Source: an uncultured Novosphingobium sp.
Lineage (GTDB): Bacteria; Pseudomonadota; Alphaproteobacteria; Sphingomonadales; Sphingomonadaceae
Direction: 5' to 3'
Length of the DNA: 60,450 bases
Assembly: GCA_946886075.1 (NCBI GenBank)
Contig: CAMPHR010000018.1
Location: 1 to 60,450, forward strand
Shown here: one piece after another, positions 16,520 through 24,371 of the stretch
Layout: each line of letters starts with the position of its first letter
Numbering within the stretch: the first letter of the stretch is position 1
The notes under the pieces: generated by a model
Seen by the model: the letters and a program-made list of their open reading frames with translations, nothing else
What the model was told of the DNA's origin: nothing
Databases searched by the model: none
Program-made: the position numbers and the translations under genes

Positions 16520-17851
16520 TCAGCGGCCGGGCGATGCCTCCGCCAAGGGCAAGCGGATTTCGACGCTCAACCCGCCCCCCGGACGGTTCGCCAGGATGAG
16601 CTCGCCGCCCTCCTCCTCAACCGCCTTCGCCACGATCGCCAGGCCCAGGCCAAGGCCCCGCGTGTTCCGCCCTCGCGCCTCATCCAGCCTGGCAAAGGGT
16701 TTGAGCACCTCATCCATCTTGTCGTCCGGGATGCCGGGCCCGTCATCTTCCACCCTGATCGACACAGAATCAGCGCGGCGCTCGACGCTCACATAGGCGC
16801 GCTGCCCGTAGTGGAGCGCGTTTTCCACCAGGTTCATGACCGCGCGGCGCAGTTGGAGCGGGCGAACATCCATCTCCAGATGACCGGGGCCCTCATAGCT
16901 GACATCTGCGCCCTGATCCTGAAACGCGTCGACCACCGTCGCCACGGCCACGGCCACGTCCGCCCGGACTGGAGCTTCGCCATTCTTCTCCCCGCCGAGG
17001 AAGGCGAGCAGCGATTCGATCATCGCCCCCATTTCCGCCAGATCTTGCGCCATCGCATCGCGTGCCTCGTCGTCACGGATGGCCTCCAGCCGCAGTTGCA
17101 AGCGGGCGAGCGGGGTGCGCAGATCATGTCCAACTGCTGCCAAGGTCTCGGTACGTTCGGTAATCAGGCGATGGATACGCTTCTGCATCGCGTTGAACGC
17201 GCGGATCAGGTCGCGCACGTCGCTGGTCCCGCCCTCCTCGACGATGACTTCGTCGCTAAGGCCGATATGCTCGGTTGCCTTGGTCAGGTCCTTGAGCGGT
17301 GCGAGAGTGCGCCGGATCAGCATCGCACCCGCCAGCATTAGCGCCACTAGCGGTATGAGCGCGAGCCCCATGCGGCCGATAGTGAACGTCCACTGACCGC
17401 CTGTATGACGCATGCCGAAATAGAGCCAGCTACGATCGGGAAGCTGCAAGCCCCCATTGATCTGCGACATTCGTCCGGGTGAGGCGAGGCGGAGCCACAG
17501 GCTCGACTGTTCCAAACTCGGTTCCCACGCGACGATCTGGCGGCGCATGCGCTCCAGCTCCGGCGCGAGAGCGGGCGGCGGCGGGGATGCAGGCGTCCAG
17601 TGCACATCATAGCGATCAGTGGTGAGCTGGATCGCCATGGCGTGCCGCTCGCCCGGCGGCTGCTCGGTCACCAGCTTGCGCGCGATAACCAGATGCTCGG
17701 CAAGCCGCCGGGCCTCGTCATCCTGCAGGGACAGATGACCCGCCCGCTCGTAGATCAACGTTCCGACCGCGAATTCGAGCGTCAGTGCCAGCAGCAGGAT
17801 CGCGAGAAGCCGTCCGACCAGGCCAACTGACCGCCTCACATGCAGTCTCAA
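16520..17851 (-). CDS. Sensor histidine kinase of an OmpR/EnvZ-type pair
   Basis: A 443-residue inner-membrane kinase. It has two membrane segments (about residues 11-33 and 161-180) enclosing a periplasmic sensor of about 125 residues, a HAMP domain (181-233), and a HisKA site with H242 in AVGHDLRTPLARL. The ATPase domain shows the N box NLVENALHYGQ, the G1 box DDGPGIPDDK and the G2 box GLGLGLAIV. The TTG at 17851 overlaps the stop of the response regulator by 4 bases (TTGA), which supports it as a coupled start; a GTG at 17839 is the alternative. The signal is unknown. The periplasmic domain and its place beside a porin gene fit an envelope or osmotic sensor, but this is inference. Confidence 0.88.
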   Translation of the reverse strand: MRLHVRRSVGLVGRLLAILLLALTLEFAVGTLIYERAGHLSLQDDEARRLAEHLVIARKLVTEQPPGERHAMAIQLTTDRYDVHWTPASPPPPALAPELERMRRQIVAWEPSLEQSSLWLRLASPGRMSQINGGLQLPDRSWLYFGMRHTGGQWTFTIGRMGLALIPLVALMLAGAMLIRRTLAPLKDLTKATEHIGLSDEVIVEEGGTSDVRDLIRAFNAMQKRIHRLITERTETLAAVGHDLRTPLARLQLRLEAIRDDEARDAMAQDLAEMGAMIESLLAFLGGEKNGEAPVRADVAVAVATVVDAFQDQGADVSYEGPGHLEMDVRPLQLRRAVMNLVENALHYGQRAYVSVERRADSVSIRVEDDGPGIPDDKMDEVLKPFARLDEARGRNTRGLGLGLAIVAKAVEEEGGELILANRPGGGLSVEIRLPLAEASPGR

Positions 17852-18558
17852 GCCCTGCTGACTTCCGCGTTGAACATATAGCCGACGCCCCGCACCGTCG
17901 TGATGGGCGCGGCTGCGCCTTCGGTGGACAGCTTGCGTCGCAACCGGCTGACCAGTACGTCGATGCTCCGGTCGGAACTGTCGCCCATGCGGGTGCGCGA
18001 CAATTCGATCAGCCGCTCGCGCGCGATGACGCGCTGCGGGTGGCTGAGAAATGATCCGAGAAGGTCGAATTCAGCGCCGGTCAGGTCCACGATCGCGCCT
18101 GTGGGCGACCGCAATTCGCGGCGGGGGAAATTGACTACCCAGCCGTCGAAGCGCGCTTCATTTTCACGATGTTCGTCGGGTCCCCGCTCTACGCCTACGC
18201 GGCGCAGGATCGCCCTGATCCGCGCGATCAGTTCGCGGGTGCCGAAGGGCTTGGGCAGATAATCGTCCGCGCCCAATTCCAGCCCGACGATGCGGTCGGT
18301 CTCGCTACCCTTGGCGCTGATGAAGATGATGGGGACATCGCTCTTGCGCCGGATCTGGCGGCACAGATCGATGCCATTGGTGCCGGGCAGCATGACGTCA
18401 AGCACGACCAGATCTACTGGCCCTGCGTCGAAAGCGACCCACATTTCCGGGCCCGATGAGGCCGGTCGTACCTGATAGCCATGTTCCTGCAACGCCCGCG
18501 CGGTCAGTGTGCGCAGCGGCGGATCGTCTTCGACAAGGATGATCGTGGGAGCGGTCAT
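17848..18558 (-). CDS. OmpR-family response regulator
   Basis: A 236-residue DNA-binding regulator. The receiver domain is complete: acidic pair D11/D12, phosphoacceptor D54 (VVLDVMLPG), S81 and K103 (LPKPFGT). The C-terminal winged helix shows LTGAEFDLLGSFLSHPQRVIARERL and RSIDVLVSRLRRKL and ends in VRGVGYMF. The ATG at 18558 is preferred because conserved sequence (MTAPTIILVEDD) begins there. It is followed by its kinase with a 4-base overlap. A TorF-type porin gene lies directly upstream on the same strand; it is a plausible target, but no binding site is recognised. Confidence 0.9.
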   Translation of the reverse strand: MTAPTIILVEDDPPLRTLTARALQEHGYQVRPASSGPEMWVAFDAGPVDLVVLDVMLPGTNGIDLCRQIRRKSDVPIIFISAKGSETDRIVGLELGADDYLPKPFGTRELIARIRAILRRVGVERGPDEHRENEARFDGWVVNFPRRELRSPTGAIVDLTGAEFDLLGSFLSHPQRVIARERLIELSRTRMGDSSDRSIDVLVSRLRRKLSTEGAAAPITTVRGVGYMFNAEVSRA

Positions 18559-18709
18559 GCCGGAAAGGGTGCGCAACGAAAACGGCTCATGGGCCTAGGG
18601 ATAGAGAGGGCCGCCGAGGGGGTCAACCGATGCGTGCCCCGGAAACCCTTGGAAACGGGTTCAGCAATATTTTGTCACCTCGGGGACATTGTTCCCCTTG
18701 GCAGATTGT

Positions 18710-18740
18710 CATGCCGGGCCCGACAAATGGGCCCGGCATG
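18710..18740. terminator. Perfect 12-bp inverted repeat after the porin gene
   Basis: The arms CATGCCGGGCCC (18710-18721) and GGGCCCGGCATG (18729-18740) pair perfectly around a 7-base loop (gacaaat), 6 bases after the porin stop. There is no T-run on the minus strand, so it may be a terminator of the factor-assisted kind or an mRNA 3' end stabiliser. A smaller hairpin, GGGGA/TCCCC, follows at about 18681-18696. Confidence 0.6.
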
Positions 18741-18746
18741 ATGACG

Positions 18747-19592
18747 TCAGAAGGCGGCCGAGAGGGAGAAGACCACTTGGCTACGGGCGATCGACTTGCC
18801 GAAATTGTCACCGTCCTGAACCATGAAGTTCGGGCGGATGTAATTTTCTTCCGAGCGCTTGATGTCGGTGTCGACATAGGCGACGCCCAGCGTCAGCGGC
18901 GTGCCGGGGATGGCGAGGTCCGCGCCGATCAACCAGTCGAGATACTTGCCCGTGGGCGCGATCGACGTGCCGTTCGGACCAAGGCCGGGGTTACCGTCGG
19001 AATAGCCCAGATGCGCCTTCAGCGTCAGCGGGGTTTCAGGGATGGAACCGCTGATGTCGCCCCAGATGTAGAGATTGTCTTCCTTGTCGCCCGGGTTCGC
19101 GACCGTGCAGGCCGCGTCGCTGCACCAGTTGCCCAGAGCCTGCTGCTTGGGTGCATAGGCGACGCCGAGCAGGCCCTTGACCGGGCCGAGCTGGCTCGAA
19201 AGCTTCACATAAGGCTCAGCGAAGTCGGTCTTGTCCGCGCCCGACGGGTACATGTACCAAGTCAAACCCACGTCCAGCGTCGCGCCGCCGAGCGGAATGG
19301 CGTAGCCTGCGAACAGGTCCAGTTCCATGTTGGCGCCGCCGAACTGGCCCCAGCCAGCAAGGTTCGAAGCCCAGGTGCCGACATAGGCGCCGCTTTCGTG
19401 CGTGGCGGTGATGCCGCCCTGAATGGCCATGCCCTGGTCAGTTTGCGACACGCCACGGAAACGATAGTCGGAAACCAGCGCAACGCTGCCCGACACCGTC
19501 ACGGGGCCCTCAGCTTCTTCCTGGGCGAAGGCCGGAGCACCCGACATCAGCGCGAGAGCCGCACAGGCGATCTGCAATTTGGCGATTTTCAT
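18747..19592 (-). CDS. TorF family putative outer-membrane porin
   Basis: A 281-residue beta-barrel protein. It has a Sec signal peptide (MKIAKLQIACAALALMSGAPAFAQ) and then the family hallmark VTVSGSVALVSDYRFRGVSQTDQGMAIQGG near the mature N-terminus. Alternating hydrophobic strands follow, and the protein ends in an aromatic residue (VVFSLSAAF), as barrel proteins need for Bam recognition. The family is predicted to form small-solute channels; the substrate is unknown. The second ATG (19592) is preferred because AAAGGGGA lies 6 bases before it, while the first ATG at 19598 abuts that site. It may be regulated by the two-component pair just downstream. Confidence 0.85.
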   Translation of the reverse strand: MKIAKLQIACAALALMSGAPAFAQEEAEGPVTVSGSVALVSDYRFRGVSQTDQGMAIQGGITATHESGAYVGTWASNLAGWGQFGGANMELDLFAGYAIPLGGATLDVGLTWYMYPSGADKTDFAEPYVKLSSQLGPVKGLLGVAYAPKQQALGNWCSDAACTVANPGDKEDNLYIWGDISGSIPETPLTLKAHLGYSDGNPGLGPNGTSIAPTGKYLDWLIGADLAIPGTPLTLGVAYVDTDIKRSEENYIRPNFMVQDGDNFGKSIARSQVVFSLSAAF

Positions 19593-19827
19593 GAACATTC
19601 CCCTTTTTCGGTAAGAATGTTCCGTCCTGCGTCCGCACTGGTTCGAAAGGTCTTTTTGCCCTCGATTACCGGCGGAATGACTGCACGCTATGATGGCAGA
19701 GGCGAAAGCGGAATGCTCTTTTACCGCAAGTGCGAAGGCAAAGCCGAAAGCGTGTCGCGAAGAGCACGGTTATTTTCCATAGCACGTCTACATGTGTCTA
19801 TTTCATTTCCATTGTGCATCAGCATAC

Positions 19828-19864
19828 AAAAAGACCGCCGCGCCTCGGAAGGGGCGCGGCGGTC
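19828..19864 (-). terminator. Rho-independent terminator of the SulP-transporter operon
   Basis: The arms GACCGCCGCGCC (19833-19844) and GGCGCGGCGGTC (19853-19864) give a perfect 12-bp stem with an 8-base loop. On the minus strand it runs into TTTTTGTATGC. It begins 26 bases after the stop of the SulP gene. Confidence 0.92.
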
Positions 19865-19889
19865 ACGTCGCCTGAGGGGGGGTGACGGT

Positions 19890-21386
19890 TCAGGCGGCGA
19901 GATTACGCAGGCGGCCCGCAGCACCCGCCAGTTCGATACTGGCGCCAGCGCCACGGCGGCGATCCATCCACTCCCGCACCATTTCGGCGCAGGTATGGTC
20001 GATGTGCAGCAGTCGCTCGACGTTGAGGATGACCGGGCACTCGGCGGGGACAGCTTCCAGCTTCGCCGAGAGTTTCGGCAAGGTCAGGAATGTCGCGGTG
20101 CCGTGCAATGCAAGCTCATGCGCATCGCCGCGCTGCTCATCATCGACGCCCAGCCGTAAGCGGCGGGCATGGGGCAGCAGTTCAAGAAGCGACAGGCCGA
20201 TGCCGACCAGAACGCCGGTCAGCAGGTCGGTAGCCACGACCATGATCAGCGTCGCGGCCCACACAACCACCGGCAGCGGACCATAGCGGTGCAGCAGGTG
20301 CTTGGCGTGATCCAGGCTGACCAGCCGGACGCCCGTTACCACCAATATGCCTGCAAGCGCGGCCATCGGGATTTCACGCAGCAGCCAAGGCAGCAACGCG
20401 ACGAAGCCGAGGATCCAGATGCCGTGCAGAATCGCGGAGAGGCGAGTCTTTGCGCCAGCCTGAACGTTGGCGGAGCTACGCACGATGACGCCGGTCATCG
20501 GCAAGGCGCCAGCCATGCCGCACAGCAGGTTGCCGACGCCCTGGGCGCTCAGTTCCCTGTTATAGTTGGTCCGCACGCCGTTGTGCATCCGGTCCACCGC
20601 GGCGGCCGACAGCAGCGTTTCGGCGCTGGCGATGAAGGCGATGGCGACTGCGGTCGTAATGACGGTCGGGTTCATCAACTGCGCAAGCAGCCCCTCGCCC
20701 GGCAACGTAACGGCTGCGACGATGGATTCCGGCACCACGACGCGCGCCACCGGCAGGCTGAACAGGAAGGCCACCAGCGTCGCAAGTACCACGCCGACCA
20801 AGGCGCCAGGCAGTAACTTCAGGGAAGCGGGGCGGATTTTCTCCCAACCCAGCATGCCGCCGATGGTGACAAGGCCCACGGCAAAGGCGGTCGCTGCGTC
20901 CTGATTGCTGAGGCCGAAGATCTGGCCCGGCATGGCGACCAGGTTCGCGAGGCCGCTCGACAAGGGCTTGTCGTCGAAGAGGACGTGGAACTGGCCAACG
21001 ACGATCAGGACACCGATGCCCGCCAGCATGCCATGCACGACAGCGGGCGAGATGGCGCGAAACCATCCGCCGACACGCAAGAGACCTGCGATGACCTGGA
21101 TCGCGCCTGCGAGGATCAGGATTGGTCCAAGCGCGGACAAGCCCTGTTCACGCACGATTTCGAACACGATCACGGCAAGACCCGCCGCAGGGCCACTGAC
21201 CTGTAGCGGAGAGCCCGCCAGCAGGCCAACGACGATACCGCCGATGATGCCGGTGATCAGGCCCTTTTCCGGCGGCACGCCGGATGCGACCGCAATGCCC
21301 ATGCAGAGCGGCATCGCCACCAGGAACACGACGATGGAAGCAGTCAAGTCGCGGCTCAAGGTGCCGCCGGAAAGAGCTTTCAACAT
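19890..21386 (-). CDS. SulP family inorganic anion transporter
   Basis: A 498-residue membrane protein with 10-14 predicted helices. The start region shows the SulP pattern (LTASIVVFLVAMPLCMGIAVASGVPPEKGLITGIIGGIVVG). The centre shows ELSAQGVGNLLCGMAGALPMTGVIVRSSANVQAGAKTRLSAI, the conserved transport-domain segment, and residues 420-498 form a cytoplasmic STAS domain. SulP proteins move sulfate, bicarbonate or other anions. The gene lies 3 bases downstream of a carbonic anhydrase gene on the same strand, which points to bicarbonate as the substrate; this is inference from context. A strong terminator ends the pair. Confidence 0.9.
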   Translation of the reverse strand: MLKALSGGTLSRDLTASIVVFLVAMPLCMGIAVASGVPPEKGLITGIIGGIVVGLLAGSPLQVSGPAAGLAVIVFEIVREQGLSALGPILILAGAIQVIAGLLRVGGWFRAISPAVVHGMLAGIGVLIVVGQFHVLFDDKPLSSGLANLVAMPGQIFGLSNQDAATAFAVGLVTIGGMLGWEKIRPASLKLLPGALVGVVLATLVAFLFSLPVARVVVPESIVAAVTLPGEGLLAQLMNPTVITTAVAIAFIASAETLLSAAAVDRMHNGVRTNYNRELSAQGVGNLLCGMAGALPMTGVIVRSSANVQAGAKTRLSAILHGIWILGFVALLPWLLREIPMAALAGILVVTGVRLVSLDHAKHLLHRYGPLPVVVWAATLIMVVATDLLTGVLVGIGLSLLELLPHARRLRLGVDDEQRGDAHELALHGTATFLTLPKLSAKLEAVPAECPVILNVERLLHIDHTCAEMVREWMDRRRGAGASIELAGAAGRLRNLAA

Positions 21387-21389
21387 GGG

Positions 21390-22088
21390 TTACTCCGCAG
21401 CCACGGCGATGCTGGTGTCGCCAGCAAGGCGGCGCGCCTGCGCCTGTGCGACGGGCAGCGGATGGCCTTCGCGCATCGCGACGAACCGCCCGGTCTCCCC
21501 ATCAAGGCCCAGCACCTGACCCGCATGAATGTCGACATACCAGCCGTGCAGCGCGATCTCGCCGCGCGCCACGCCCGACGCCACCGACGGGTGCGTGCGC
21601 AGATGGTTCAGCTGCACCACGACATTTTCCAGCGCCATGTTGCGCAGCTTTTCCGCGTCGCTGAGGTCGGTCGGATAATTTTCACGGCATACCTTCTGCG
21701 CGGCATGCGAATGGCGCAGCCATGCGGCGACGTTGGGCATCGACGTCAGGTCGGCGTCCGTCGCCAGCGCCTTCATCGCGCCGCAGTCGCTGTGACCGCA
21801 CACGATGATGTCACGCACGCCCAGCACCATGACGGCATATTCCACCGTCGCGGTGACGCCGCCCAGTTGGCTGGCATGCGGGGGCACGATGTTGCCCGCG
21901 TTGCGGCACACGAACAGGTCGCCCGGATCGGCCTGCATGATGTGTTCCGGCACGATGCGGGAATCGGCGCAGGAAATCATCAGCGCCTTGGGGTTCTGCC
22001 CATGATTGGCAAGCTGGTTGTAGAGCGCGCTCTTTTTCGAAAAGACCTGGCTTTCGAAACTGAAGACGCGACCGATAAGCTCGTTCAT
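21390..22088 (-). CDS. Beta-class carbonic anhydrase
   Basis: A 232-residue zinc enzyme interconverting CO2 and bicarbonate. The expected zinc and active-site residues are C40 and D42 (ISCADSRIVPE), then H99 and C102 (VCGHSDCGAM), counted from the ATG at 22088. A second ATG three codons earlier (22097) is possible, but it abuts the AAGAAGG ribosome binding site. The SulP transporter gene begins 3 bases after its stop, so the two are surely one operon. The likely job is supplying or trapping bicarbonate for carboxylation reactions when CO2 is low. Confidence 0.92.
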   Translation of the reverse strand: MNELIGRVFSFESQVFSKKSALYNQLANHGQNPKALMISCADSRIVPEHIMQADPGDLFVCRNAGNIVPPHASQLGGVTATVEYAVMVLGVRDIIVCGHSDCGAMKALATDADLTSMPNVAAWLRHSHAAQKVCRENYPTDLSDAEKLRNMALENVVVQLNHLRTHPSVASGVARGEIALHGWYVDIHAGQVLGLDGETGRFVAMREGHPLPVAQAQARRLAGDTSIAVAAE

Positions 22089-22214
22089 CGCTTCCATCCT
22101 TCTTTACTGGTTGCCGGTCAGGGGGCGGACCGGCGCAGATTGAAGGATAGGAACAGCCCTTTGCTGCGTCGCAGCGCTTTTGTTAAATAGTATGTCTGAC
22201 TGGATTTTTAGCCA

Positions 22215-22925
22215 TCACTGGCGTTCAACCGCCGCGCTCAGCATATATCCCGCGCCCCTGACGGTGACGATCGGCGCTGGCCTGCTGCCAATGCTGAGCT
22301 TCCGGCGCACGCGGCTGACCAGCACGTCGATGCTCCGGTCGGATGAAGGAGCGTCCCGGACTCCAGCCAATTCCATCAACCTGGCGCGAGGGATGACCGT
22401 CTGCGGATGATCCAGCAATACTTGGAGCAACGCAAATTCAGCGGCGGTGAGCGCGATCGACGCGCCTTCCTCGTTCCTCACCTCGCGGCGGGCGAAGTCC
22501 ACTTGCCACCCGTCGAATTGAGCCAGCGTGCTGGCGCGCAGGCCGATCAGCCTGTCCTTCTTGCTGCGGCGCAATACGGCACGCAGCCGGGCAGCAAGCT
22601 CCCGATTCGAATAGGGCTTGGCCATATAGTCATCGGCGCCCAATTCGAGCCCGACAACGCGATCCACCTCGCTGCCGCCCGCGCCTACCAGGATGATCGG
22701 TATCTCGCTCCGTTCACGAACGTCGCGGCAGAGGTCGAGGCCGTCGGGGCCGCGCAGCGCTGCGTCCAGCACCAGCGCACCCACGGGCACGGTCTTGATG
22801 GCGTTGAATATGTCCACAGCCGATCCGACAGGCAGGGCGCGAAAGCCGCTCTGTTCCAGATATTCACGCACCTGCTGGCGCAGGTCCGGCTTTTCTTCGG
22901 CGATCAGGATAAGAGGAGAGGTCAT
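22215..22925 (-). CDS. Orphan OmpR-family response regulator with an altered receiver
   Basis: A 236-residue protein that aligns position for position with the regulator at 17848-18558. The phosphoacceptor D54 (LVLDAALRG) and K103 (MAKPYSN) are kept. The acidic pair is E10/E11 rather than D/D, and the conserved Ser/Thr at position 81 is Gly (ILVGAGGSEVDR). The winged helix is intact (LTAAEFALLQVLLDHPQTVIPRARL, then RSIDVLVSRVRRKL). No histidine kinase lies beside it. The start at 22925 has GAAGGG at good spacing. The changes at E10/E11 and G81 suggest weak or absent phosphorylation switching, but this is inference. Similarity to its neighbour suggests an old duplication. Confidence 0.85.
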   Translation of the reverse strand: MTSPLILIAEEKPDLRQQVREYLEQSGFRALPVGSAVDIFNAIKTVPVGALVLDAALRGPDGLDLCRDVRERSEIPIILVGAGGSEVDRVVGLELGADDYMAKPYSNRELAARLRAVLRRSKKDRLIGLRASTLAQFDGWQVDFARREVRNEEGASIALTAAEFALLQVLLDHPQTVIPRARLMELAGVRDAPSSDRSIDVLVSRVRRKLSIGSRPAPIVTVRGAGYMLSAAVERQ

Positions 22926-23260
22926 CCACCCTTCACTAACAAGCTCTGAAAAGCGGCTGCTGCTGGCGCGATGATGAAAACATCTGAAGGCAACTCCCGT
23001 CGGCAAAAGGCCATTCGCGCACGCATAGGCGGTGCAAATGTCTCCGAAATTTGCCGAATGTTACAAATTATTGCTGAAGCGCTTTGTCGAAGGCTGCCGC
23101 ATTGCTGACTTGCCTTGCCCTCTGCGCTGACTCACCCCGGCTGAGAGGACGGACAGCCCGTCCATAACCTATGCAACCGAAACAGCGTTTAGGTTTTTAA
23201 CCCCCGTCAACAGCGTCGGGCGCCTTGGCATCTTTCATGTCCAATGATGGGGTTCACCGA
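22926..23260. other. 335-base intergenic region between divergent genes
   Basis: No convincing gene is seen. It must contain the promoters of the orphan regulator (minus) and of the glycosyltransferase (plus). A small inverted repeat GGACGG/CCGTCC occurs at 23147-23163, and an AT-rich patch at about 23185-23202 (gcgtttaggtttttaacc) precedes the glycosyltransferase by about 60 bases. I do not recognise a riboswitch or a small RNA. Confidence 0.4.
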
Positions 23261-24361
23261 ATGAAAATCGCGCAAATTGCTCCACTAGCTGAAAGCGTGC
23301 CGCCAAAGCTTTACGGTGGAACCGAGCGGATCGTTTCCTACCTCACCGAAGCCTTGATCGACCAGGGCCATGACGTGACGCTGTTTGCCAGCGGGGACTC
23401 CGTCACGCGCGCAGAACTCGTGCCGGTCACTGACATCGCGTTGCGGCTGAATCCCAATGTGCGTGACCCCATTCCCTATCATGTGATGCTGCTTGAGGCA
23501 GTGAGGCAGCGCGCAGATGAGTTCGACGCGCTCCATTTCCATATCGACCTCATCCACATGCCGCTCTTTCAGGACATTATCGGCCGGTGCATCACGACCC
23601 TGCACGGGCGGCTGGACCTTCCGGACCTGATCCCTTTCTACCAGGCCTTCCCCAATCACAGCCTGGTTTCCATTTCCGATCACCAGCGGCTGCCGATGCC
23701 TCCGGTGAATTGGGCAGGCACAGTTTATCATGGCCTGCCCGCCGACCTGTTGCCGCCCAAGATCGCTGGCGAGGATGGCTATCTAGCTTTCCTTGGCCGC
23801 ATCTCGCCGGAAAAGCGCCCTGACCGCGCGATCCGCATCGCCGCGCGCTCGTGTAAAGCGCTCAAGATCGCCGCGAAGATCGACAATGTGGACAAGGGCT
23901 ATTGGGAAGCGGAGATCGCCCCGCTGCTCAGCCTTTATCCCAATATCGAGTTCATCGGCGAGATCAACGAAACCCAAAAGGCCGAATTTCTCGGTGGTGC
24001 CAGCGCGCTCCTCTTCCCGATCGACTGGCCAGAGCCGTTCGGCCTTGTCATGATCGAAGCGATGGCCTGCGCCACGCCCGTCATCGCCTTCCGCTGCGGC
24101 TCGGTGCCGGAAATCATCGACCATGGCGTCTCCGGCTTTATCGTCGATACCGAAGACCAAGCGGTCGAGGCCGTGTCGCGGCTAGGCGAGCTAGATCGCA
24201 ATGGGGTGCGCGCCGCCTTTGACGCACGCTTCACGGCAGACCGGATGGCAGCGGATTATGTCTCGCTTTATCTTGCGCTTCCCGGTGCGCGAACCGATGC
24301 CGCACGGCTCCGGCGCGAGCGCGGGGATGAACCGGAACTCCATTTGCAGGCAGTCGGATAA
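23261..24361 (+). CDS. Glycosyltransferase family 4 protein
   Basis: A 366-residue GT-B fold enzyme. The acceptor-side N-terminal domain begins MKIAQIAPLAESVPPKLYGGTERIVSYLTEALI. The nucleotide-sugar side shows LAFLGRISPEKRPDRAIRIA and the carboxylate-rich EPFGLVMIEAMACATPVIAFRCGSVPEIIDHG motif, with the glutamates typical of retaining GT4 enzymes. The ATG at 23261 is chosen because the family N-terminus begins there; an in-frame ATG at 23225 would add 12 unmatched residues. The sugar and acceptor are unknown. It is followed after 10 bases by a glycogen-debranching-type enzyme, a pair that I infer acts on storage or protective glucans, perhaps under stress. Confidence 0.87.
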   Translation: MKIAQIAPLAESVPPKLYGGTERIVSYLTEALIDQGHDVTLFASGDSVTRAELVPVTDIALRLNPNVRDPIPYHVMLLEAVRQRADEFDALHFHIDLIHMPLFQDIIGRCITTLHGRLDLPDLIPFYQAFPNHSLVSISDHQRLPMPPVNWAGTVYHGLPADLLPPKIAGEDGYLAFLGRISPEKRPDRAIRIAARSCKALKIAAKIDNVDKGYWEAEIAPLLSLYPNIEFIGEINETQKAEFLGGASALLFPIDWPEPFGLVMIEAMACATPVIAFRCGSVPEIIDHGVSGFIVDTEDQAVEAVSRLGELDRNGVRAAFDARFTADRMAADYVSLYLALPGARTDAARLRRERGDEPELHLQAVG

Positions 24362-24371
24362 GGAGCGTTGC

